A DNA stretch of 64,000 bases from the NCBI GenBank assembly GCA_030848705.1, contig CM061238.1:52677133-52741132 (forward strand), read 5' to 3'. The position numbers and the translations under genes were made by a program. Below, in pieces: positions 55,795 through 64,000 of the stretch. This DNA comes from Heracleum sosnowskyi (lineage: Eukaryota; Streptophyta; Magnoliopsida; Apiales; Apiaceae). The notes beneath the pieces were generated by a model that did no database searches, was not told where the DNA came from, and saw only the letters and a list, made by a program, of their open reading frames with translations. How positions within the stretch are numbered: the first letter of the stretch is position 1; every line of letters starts with the position of its first letter.

Positions 55795-57346
55795 TGTTAG
55801 GAATATGTTGTTCTTGATGATAATTTTAAAAACACTTAGTAGATTTTGTGTTAAGTCAATTTTGTAGCTGTCAACGGATTGGTATGCTTTGTAGCTTCTG
55901 TTGACAGTTAGCTCATCAACGGAATGAGTCTCATCAACGGAATGAGTAATGTAGCAATTGCACTGTACAATACTTCACTAGTTGATAGGCAATTGTTGTA
56001 GGTATTAGATAGGTTTTTAAGTCATGTTGACTAAGTACTAGATAGGCAAAATAGGTTGGTTAATTGTAAATATAATGTGCCTTGTAATTTTGCCTAAGTG
56101 AAGACATGTCAACGGAATGGAGATTACACTATCAACGGATTGAAGAATGTACCATCAACGGATTGGAGAATAAAGCTATCAACGGAATACATCTCACTAC
56201 TATCAACGGATTACTATCACTTTTCTGAACAGTTGACAAAGTGATAGTGACAGTTTTCTGACAGATCAAAAGGTGATGTAGAAGTGTACTTTGCATTGGG
56301 AGCCATCAAAATGGTTACTGGGAATGAGGAAACATTCCATTTACCAATGAAGTTCTTGAGTGGGATCATAATAAGCATGAAGACAAAAGACAAGATCTCC
56401 AAGGACCATTGGACAAAAGGAATGAAAAGCAAGCTGTTGGCGGTTACCTTTAGTACTTTTTAGTGTAGCCAAAAATGACATTGTAAACTTGGGATTTATA
56501 ACCAAGTGTAGCAGTTCATTTTATTGTAGGAAGTGAGATAGAATAATTTTGTATTAGCTTTCTTTGAAGAGCACTCTCACTCTACATTTTGTAACTGAGC
56601 AGCTGTGCTACATTTGTTAGGGTCGGCAATTTCGGGTTGCGGGTCGGGTTCGGGTCGGGTTGACAGACTCGGGTCACAAATTTGACCCAACCCGAACCCG
56701 ACCCGAAATTTTAATGGGTGAGAATACTCAACCCGAACCCAACCCAAAAATTTATGAGTAACCCGAACCCAACCCGAAATAATTATTATTTATTTAATAA
56801 ATATAAATTATATATTATAAATAATAAATAAATTATATTTTGATAATATAAATTAATTTTAATATTATTGAATTAGAATATATAATAATTTAAATAACAA
56901 ATAATACAAAAATAATATAAAATATAGGTATTTTCAGAATATATTTCATTTTATATTATATAAATATTATTTTGGGTAATTTTGGGTAAGTTTCGGGTAA
57001 CCCGAAATTAACCCGAAAATGACCCGAATTTTTTGGGTCAGTTTTGGGTCAACCCGAAATCCCGAACCCGAAAAACTCCAACCTGAATTCGTACTCTTCG
57101 GGTCGAATTCGTGTCGGGTTGTCGGGTCGGGTCTGATTTTGCCACCCCTAACATTTGTAACACAGATTATTCCCACAATAAAAACATCTCAGTTGGATCC
57201 TCAAAACATCTAACTGAAATTTTATATTTGCTTGTGTGTTTTTATTTTCTCTATCAAGTTATTTAAAAGTTATTTTAAGTTTAAAAATATCTAGAATTGT
57301 ATTCAACCCCCCTTCTACAATTCTGTTAGGTCATTTGGGATTAACA
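55795..57346 (+). repeat. 3' LTR of Sirevirus B, split by a MITE
   Basis: The pieces are 55795-56617 and 57151-57346 (the latter starting with the repeated 8 bp) around the MITE. Joined length is 1011 bp against 1013 in the 5' copy. It has the same series of TCAACGGA motifs, one of them changed to TTCTGTTGACAG. Confidence 0.95.
56618..57150. mobile_element. hAT-type MITE with CGGGT subterminal repeats
   Basis: 533 bp flanked by ACATTTGT at 56610-56617 and 57151-57158, an 8-bp duplication absent as such from the 5' LTR. The termini are TAGGGTCGGCAATTT and, from the other end, TAGGGGTGGCAAAATC. Both ends are packed with CGGGTTCGGGT or its complement (56630-56790 and 56990-57135). The centre is AT-rich without an ORF. 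It is non-autonomous. The layout parallels the larger hAT at 45843, but the subterminal motif differs. Confidence 0.9.
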
Positions 57347-57351
57347 ATCTC

Positions 57352-57608
57352 TTCTCATCCAGGAATCTTCTACACCTGTTATTCAAGCGTTTTTTGTTCG
57401 ATTTTAGTGTGGATTGTGGTTATTGTCGATTGTGGATTGTGGTGATTGTGGATTGTGATACATACAAGTTTTTGTACGATTTTAGCTGTGGATCGGTCTA
57501 TTTTTTTCGTTTTTTGTTGCAATTAGGTTGAAATTAGGGTTTTTATCTTTAATTGAGTTGAAATTAGGGCTTTTATCCCCAATTGAGTAGAAATTAGGTT
57601 AAAAAAAT
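57352..57608. other. Flank right of Sirevirus B, no gene seen
   Basis: T-rich sequence with two copies of a unit around TTGAAATTAGGGYTTTTATC (57529 and 57559) and a GATTGTGG repeat near 57410-57450. No coding segment. Confidence 0.4.
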
Positions 57609-58284
57609 TTAATTCGAATTTTAGTAATTATTAATTCGAATTTTGAATTATTATTCGAATTTAGGAATTATTAATTCGAATTTTTAATTATTATTCGAAT
57701 TTAGGAATTATTAATTCGAATTTTGAATTATTATTCGAATTTTGGAATTATTAATTCGAATTTTGAATTATTATTCCAATTTAGGAATTATTAATTCGAA
57801 TTTTGAATTATTATTCGAATTTTGAATTATTATTCGAATTTTAGAATTATTATCAAAATTTTGGAATTATTATCCGAATTTTGGAATTATTAATTTGAAT
57901 TTTGAATTATTATTCGAATTTTGGAATTATAATTCGAATTTTAAATTATTATTCGAATTTTGGAATTATTAATTCGAATTTGAATTATTATTCAAATTTA
58001 GGAATTATTAATTCGAATTTTGAATTATTATTCGAATTTAGGAATTATTAATTCGAATTTTGAATTATTATTCGAATTTTAGAATTATTATCAAAAAATT
58101 TGAATTATTATTCGAATTTTGGAATTATTAATTCGAATTTTGAATTATTATTCAAAATTTGGAATTATTAATTCGAATTTTGAATTATTATTCGAATTTT
58201 AGAATTATTATCAGAATTTTTGAATTATTATTTGAATTTTGGAATTGTTAATTCGAATTTTGAATTATTATTCGAATTTTGGAA
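57609..58284. repeat. AT-rich minisatellite of about 40 bp, around 17 copies
   Basis: Tandem copies of GGAATTATTAATTCGAATTT plus TGAATTATTATTCGAATTTT. Every half-unit carries the palindrome TTCGAA or a one-base variant. It ends abruptly about 130 bp before the SPS exon. Confidence 0.92.
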
Positions 58285-58416
58285 TCTCTTCTATATCATC
58301 CATGTTACCAAGTATTAGCGCCTGCAAGTTACAATTTGGATCAATTATAGCTAGGAAATATTATTGGATAAGCTTTCAGTTTCTGTGTTACTATTTGCAA
58401 AATGATGCGGTGTTAC

Positions 58417-58548
58417 CAAGTTAGCTAGTTCCCGATGCGGGTTGCATTCTCCAAAAGCCTTGAGCAAAGTCGTCACATTTTTCTTAGGATCTGGACGAGA
58501 CAATGCCAGTATCATAGGTTTTTGCGGGTTCGTAAACAACCTCATCAC
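58417..58548 (-). pseudogene. SPS: Orphan exon of sucrose-phosphate synthase
   Basis: The minus strand reads 44 codons of SPS glycosyltransferase sequence: VMRLFTNPQKPMILALSRPD, then PKKNVTTLLKAFGEC and RELANL. It is bounded by an acceptor TTTTCGCAG before 58548 and a donor GTAACA after 58417, with both borders at codon boundaries. The frame is clean. No further SPS exon is visible: the left side is the minisatellite, and the right side (58549-59304) has no SPS similarity that I can see. It is either a captured exon or the remnant of a gene destroyed by repeats. Confidence 0.88.
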
Positions 58549-59304
58549 CTGCGAAAAGTTGTTTCTGACGGAGTTTATTACATTATGCAAATAAACTAGA
58601 GACTGGACATAAATAACAAGACCACTGATTTGTATTATTTACTTGGAGGTTGATTAAGTTGCACTATTAGGTAATACGTAGCAATAGATGGCTAACCTCT
58701 GACTAAGATTTGGTTAGAAGTGAGAAAAAGGAAAAATGGTGTTAGATTTCTGCACCTTTACAAAATTGCAAATATTTACAGTTTATTTTACCTAATTAGT
58801 TATTCATATTAAGGTTTACATGATTGCTAGCAAGGCTATACAATCTAGATAAAAGACATAAAATACATTACTCACCAAGAGATATTGAAATGAATGAATA
58901 AAAAAGATTTATATAAATGCACTACTTTTATTTAATACAACTTAAAATAAAAGTGCAAATAATTAAAGGATATTATTTTAAGATTTTTTATACATAGATG
59001 AAGTAATCAATTAATACTAGTGACAATGAACTGTTAATAAAGTTATTTATAAAACTTGACTGAATACAATGAACTGTTAATATAGATTGATTTATCATTT
59101 TAGTGCATTTTTGAGTTTTTCGGTTATGTAATTGGACAATTTTGTAAACCTTCATATTTTAAACCAATTTTATTGTTTGGAAATATTTATTGTGTTTATT
59201 TAGATGTGTTCTTGACAAAAACAGCTTGATTGTTAGTTGCTTTTTTTTTTTATGTAATATAAATGTATAAAATGTGTCTAATTTTTTGATTTTGCACGTT
59301 GCAG
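58549..59304. other. AT-rich stretch, no gene seen
   Basis: No conserved coding segment on either strand. A T-rich run ends in GCACGTTGCAG at 59304, which could be an intron acceptor for the fragment that follows. Confidence 0.4.
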
Positions 59305-59537
59305 ATATTATGGATATGGAGTGCGGGCCTCTCGATAGATCGCTCTTGACCATGCAGGACGACCATATTAGCAGTGTGATATGGCAGGGGGAGCGAGTGA
59401 TAAGTTGGATGTCAGACAGTATACAACTAATTGGAAGGAGTGGAAGCTTGATGATCGTCAGAAAAGTTTGCTGAAGGACTGTGGTTTTGGGGTGTTTACT
59501 AACAACCGGTCAATTCCTCAGAATGACATACGTTTGA
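59305..59537 (+). pseudogene. MAIN-like / plant mobile domain (PMD) gene, 5' fragment
   Basis: After the possible acceptor CAG at 59304 the sequence reads GPLDRSLLTMQDDHISSVIW, the start typical of MAIN-like proteins and of 'phosphatase 7 long form' PMD proteins. A frameshift near 59400 is followed by WKLDDRQKSLLKDCGFGVFT in another frame, the next conserved block of the family. Homology stops exactly where the LTR begins at 59538, so the gene was cut by that insertion. PMD genes are often carried by transposons. Confidence 0.72.
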
Positions 59538-62500
59538 TGTAAGATCCGGGAAAATTACGTGTTATTATGTGATGTGAAATGAAATTTTAATTTCATATTA
59601 ATAGTTATTAAATGATTTATCTGTTTAAACGTGCTAAGTTATTCGTTAAATGATTGAATATGTGATATTGTGGTGCTATGTGAAATGTGTGGGGAATTTG
59701 AAATTATTTTGAAAAGGGTGTCATACTATTTTATTTTATTTTAATTATCGAAAAGAAAATTTGGATCGTTCCCAAATTATTCGGGAGATTGGTATATCGT
59801 TCGTACCAATATTTCATTCGTTAAAGTGGGAAGTACTCAAAAATATTCGTAATAGAGGTATTTTGGTTCGTATATTTTGTATTAAACGATACTTGTAGTT
59901 ATCCGTACTTTATGGGTGCTTATCGTCTCGTGAAACGTGTATTCTGCTTTATTAAAGATTTAAAGCGTTTATTTTGTTAAATTGTATTTAAAGCGATCCA
60001 TCGGATCAGTATCGATCCAAATTTGTCGTTTGGGGTATTATTTTCCGTTTAATATAAAAAGGCAAATCGTACTTTGTTTTGCGTATAATAAAGCTTAATT
60101 ACAGTTAAAAATCTAAAAACCTCTGAAACGTGTTCTTCGTGTTCTTGAGAATCAAACTCAATTTTGAAGGCGTTATCGGATTCCGATTTCGATGTTCTTG
60201 TAACCAAATCGAATCTCTCATCATCCTCTACCTAAATCCACCATCAAAATTCATGTGGGTATGATTTTCTGATCTTTCCGATTTTTAATTATTTATTTAT
60301 TTTCGAATTTTTGATTTAATTTGGGGAAAACTGTGTTTGTGATTGTTCTTAATAATTGATTATATGAATAAGTTGTATGTGTTGTAAGGAGTGTTTTGAT
60401 GATTTTTAACTGAATTTTGGAGCTCGAATTCGAGCAAATCGGAAAGCAGTACAGTCGCCGGAGTTCTTGAAGTTTTGGCCGGACTTTTGATATGTTGCTT
60501 GGTTCTTGATTTTGTCTACACCATTGAATAGATCGTAGGACAAGGAATTGATTCGTGTATATAGTTTTAAAGTTGGTGTGTGTTTTGTACTAGCCGGAAA
60601 ACGAGCCACCACCGGTGGTTATCGGTTTTTGGTCGTTTTCGCGTCGTTTTTGGCTGGTGTCAGTGTTGTGTGTGATGTAGAATCGATCTGGAACAAAACC
60701 CTGTGTGTTGGAAGTGTTTTAGGCGTCGCCGGAAAGTTTTCCGATGGCCGGACGTCGGCCGGAAACTGGGAAACCCAGTTTCCGGTGGTGTTCTTGACCG
60801 ACCCGTTTGTGTTCTTGGCGACCCGTTTCGAAACCCTACCCGACCCGGTTTTGATTTTAAAAACCCTAATTTCATTTCAGAAAAGTGTTTCTGGAATTTT
60901 ATTTTAAAAATAATTCAAAAATAGTTTTATAATTCTAAAAATCATATCTTTGATTTAAAAATACATTTTATTATTCCGAAAATTTTATAAATTCATAAAT
61001 ATTTATTCAAATTCAAAAATTGATTAAATTTAATTATTTTAATTATTTTTGATTAATAATTAATTTATTTAATTAATTGATTAATTCTTTTAATCAGTTA
61101 ATTCTTAATAATTAATAATTAATTAGATTTAATTAATTAAAATTAAGTTTAATTATTTTCTAGCTTGGTTCATTTATTTAAAAATAGTTTGAGCATTTAA
61201 AGAGTGTCAATTAATTTTATTAATTGATTTAATTGCATTTAAAATACTTATATTGGATTTAAAAATCCGATTTTTGGTTTAAAAATTAGTAATGACTTAT
61301 TTAAAATTCAAATAAGTTTCGTGTGATGTTTTAAAAATAATTATAAGTGCTATATGGTTTGTATGAGTTGTGTAATGTGTTTTATAGTCCGTATATGCCC
61401 GTACTAGGGCTAGTGTCTGAGTTTTAAATATCGTAAATTAGACCGGGCGTCCGATACGTAACCGGTTACTTGTTTAAATGTGTTATGTGAATGATGTGAA
61501 TTATCTGTTGTTGAGTCATGCATGCGAATAAATTGTGTTGAGACTTGTTTGAGTATTTGGTCGTGTCTAATATCATCACGAGGGGTAGTTGGAATAGTAA
61601 TTTGTCGGTTATGTTAGAAAGTGAGATTTACGAGGCCGTTGACTTAGATGTTGACTTTTATGGTATAGAGATTTTCGACGAACGTGATACGTGGGTGATT
61701 GATTTAGTTAATCGTGATTATTCTATCAATTGAAATGTGGTTGTCTGTGCAACAGAGGTTATTGGACGAGACGAGTCAGATTATCGAAGTTAAGTTACGA
61801 TCGTTTATGGAATGTGAAATCATACGTTGAAGACTAAGTACCGTCTCATGTTTGACTATCGAGGCTGGCACGTGGATTCGAAATGGTAAAAGCAGACTAG
61901 TGGTATTCGCAAGAGCGTTAAAGCAAAGAAGGACAGAAGTAGAGAATCGTGCGACAAGACAGAATAAGGAGGAAATCGTATTGTTTCAGCGTTACGAAAT
62001 AGCTAAGGACCAGAGGCAAGTGTTTATACCCTTGCTTATTAATTAAGGGATATTATCTTGAATTATTAGTATGCATGTTGAATGCTTATTACTGAATTTT
62101 CAAATGTTGATTTCTTTGCATTGAATTGCAAGTATGTTATTTAATCTCGTAAATTGACGAGTACTCTTTTATACCTTTTGAGTTTATATTCATATTTTCA
62201 TATTGATTGGAAAGATATACTTATTATATTGAAAAGTTTGAAGAGATAATTATGGGCCGTATACTAAGGCTTTCTTTTAAAAGACATGATTTTAAAACAT
62301 TAGGTTGGAATATTGCCAACCCTAGATGAGTGGGAACTTGTGAACCCTATGTTGAAAATGTTATTTTAAATTCCGAAGCTGTGGTACTTGTTCTACAAGT
62401 ATTCCATTTTTCCATCCTGCACCCTTGCAAGTATTATTATTATTTCTTGTTAATACGATCATCTGATCCATTCCCTGATTCGAATTCATTTATGCTGTGC

Positions 62501-64000
62501 ATGATTTAGTTTACTTCCTTCAAATACGAGGCTTATCTATTATAAGTATATGTTCGAAGGACTTGAACTATTTCTGTCAGAAGTTAATAAACCCTTGTTT
62601 TCTTCATTTATAAACTTCACCCTGAATTTTTCTTAAACTTGAACTTGACTTTCTTGTCACTTACCAGATTGTTGAATCTTAACTAATTCTTCCATGATGT
62701 GATAATTTGAACTGTTGAGGCCATCTAGAGCCTGTTCTTTGAACCCTATTCTATATTGAGTTGTTACAAATTATGTTGATATCATAATGCCCGTTTCATA
62801 TCAGATTCAATCTTGTTGAGCATGTCATTGTTATTCTTCATTATATCCCAGTTGTTACATCGAACTCGTCGATGCTTATTATATTGTCACTTTTCATGTG
62901 CACCTCCCCATTGTTGTGTCGATCTCGTCGATACTAGATTATATTGCTATCCCTTTATTGATTCTTCATAATTGAACTGTTTCCTGGAACGTGAGTTTTC
63001 CAGCAATTGTTGTATCAAGGTTGTCGATTCTTCCGATACCTGATTGTCGAAGTAAGGTTGTCATTGGTTCTGACACCTGACGTATATAAAATAGAATTGG
63101 AATGTTTTTAAAAATGGACCAATTATTGGTCGGGCCATTTATGGTCGATGTAATTTAGGCCCAGATTGGCCTTGGATCCGTAGAGGACTATGCATGAGCT
63201 AGTCCGGGGTTGTTGCGTGGCTGGCCAGCAGCACAACCTTTGATTTGATAAAATGTGAAAATCCAATTCTAGAATAAGTTCTTATTTCTGAGATGAGTTA
63301 CATCCATATGTTTCGTTCTTGTGAGTTATGACCTGATTCTCAGGTTTATTCGTTGCATGAAGTTGTTGGTTCGTTGATTATTAATAGTGGTTTCAATCTT
63401 GCTGAAATCACTTACTCTTAATACATTTGGATTCCAAATAGTCGCAATCCACTTCCTTGATTCCATTGGCAGTCGTGAGATATCTATCTTGATGAGTTTT
63501 ATTCATACCGCATATCCAATCGGTACCATGTTGAAGTCTTGAAGTGCGTTCTTTATTCCTTGACCGAGCGTGTTGGCTCATTCTTACCCCTTGATTATTC
63601 TAACCTTCCAGAGTTGTTGGTTTCAGAAAATGTTGTGAATAGATTTGTTATCTTCAAAATTTGTATTTTTGTACAAACTATGGTCTTGAAGACGTATGAG
63701 TTATATTTATTTCATATTTTCTACTTACTATTGTAGATATTGTTGATTCGGTCGCCGTAACGACCAATATAAATCTTTTTGTGTTTTAAACTATTCAATT
63801 GAGAGAAGGAGAATGAGAAATTGTGGTAAATTACCAAACTTGTTTTGAAAATATTAGAGATTATAAATGTTTAAGCCAAAGGCTTGTTTATTTGAAAATC
63901 CAAAGTTTATTTTGGAAACCTTTCGTATTATATTTAATAATGCGCTTGCTGAGCAATTCATTCGCTCATACTTGTTTTATTTATATATATTTTAGCCTGC
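59538..64000 (+). mobile_element. Long Ty3/gypsy-like LTR, continues beyond the window
   Basis: Starts TGTAAGATCCGGGAAAATTA exactly at the break of the PMD fragment. A TATA-like TAATATAAAAAGGC lies at about 60050, followed by a leader-like region to 60260. The rest is non-coding for nearly 4 kb, with GC-richer islands at 60420-60850 and 63110-63240. The last lines (GCGCTTGCTGAGCAATTC, TTCGCTCATACTTG) recall the 3' part of chromovirus LTRs. The LTR end and PBS lie outside, so the family and the length (at least 4.4 kb) are inferred. Confidence 0.5.
62820..63060. repeat. Degenerate TCGTCGAT repeats in the long LTR
   Basis: Two units of about 68 bp (around 62850 and 62915), each with a TTGTTRYRTCGA-like head, CTCGTCGAT and TTATATTG, followed by two more decayed ones (TTGTCGATTCTTCCGATACC and TTGTCGAAGTAAGG). 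Confidence 0.55.

Larger units (their letters stand above)
25909..57346 (+). mobile_element. Sirevirus B (Ty1/copia), split by nested insertions
   Basis: The outer element of the nest. It begins TGTTAGGAATATG at 25909 and ends GGGATTAACA at 57346, with a 5-bp target duplication ATCTC at 25904-25908 and 57347-57351. Its order is 5' LTR, PBS, gag, pol, spacer (interrupted by element C at 32895-50648), accessory ORF, purine tract and 3' LTR (interrupted by a MITE). Without the guests it is about 13.1 kb. The LTRs differ by eye at about 15 positions per kb. Pol carries two stops, so it is not autonomous. Confidence 0.95.

Noticed and set aside
60548..60907. 119-codon frame in the GC-richer island of the long LTR
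   Set aside because: No family features. Overlapping frames are open on both strands, as expected in a GC-rich patch.

Overview
The window is AT-rich nuclear DNA of a flowering plant, probably a eudicot. The reasons are a spliced prolyl 4-hydroxylase gene, a sucrose-phosphate synthase exon, a TS-type SINE tail, a Stowaway MITE, a piece of inserted plastid DNA, and plant Ty1/copia, Ty3/gypsy and hAT elements. I could not identify the species. Most of the window is transposable-element DNA, and the only host gene that looks complete is the prolyl 4-hydroxylase gene (15744-19185, minus).

Layout. 1-1295: end of a Ty3/gypsy-like LTR, inserted in the accessory ORF of a Sirevirus (element A, minus, to about 9870). 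9990-11912: a decayed RPA70-like gene (minus). 12.06-13.33 kb: AT-rich tandem repeats. 13403-13873: a MULE-type MITE with a 9-bp target duplication. 15.4 kb: a SINE tail. 15744-19185: the P4H gene with seven exons, coding for 299 residues. 19662-20935: two foldback elements, one of them holding a Stowaway MITE. 21498-24205: the 5' part of a Tat-like Ty3/gypsy element, broken in gag-protease. 24875-25335: mosaic plastid DNA (rrn16, ycf1, trnT-GGU). 25642-25774: four short hairpins.

25909-57346 is a nest. Sirevirus B (target duplication ATCTC) carries Sirevirus C (32895-50648, target duplication GCATT) between its pol and its accessory ORF. A 4.3-kb hAT element (45843-50155, 8-bp duplication) sits in the 3' LTR of C. 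A 533-bp hAT-type MITE (56618-57150, 8-bp duplication) sits in the 3' LTR of B. The B LTRs differ by eye at roughly 15 positions per kb and the C LTRs at about 8 in 1.39 kb, which agrees with the nesting order. After B come a 40-bp AT-rich minisatellite (57609-58284), one orphan SPS exon (58417-58548, minus), a MAIN-like/PMD gene fragment (59305-59537), and a very long gypsy-like LTR that starts at 59538 and runs to the end.

The three Sireviruses share one plan: LTR, initiator-Met PBS, gag with a CCHC knuckle, pol (PR-IN-RT-RH), spacer, accessory ORF, purine tract, LTR (the A 3' end lies outside). Two features deserve attention. First, each element carries its own short motif many times, in both orientations, in its LTR and between pol and the accessory ORF; in B it also lies inside the coding regions. 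Second, the accessory ORFs of B and C keep similar N- and C-terminal modules around a divergent middle, and the B copy is open for 1482 codons although B pol has two stops.
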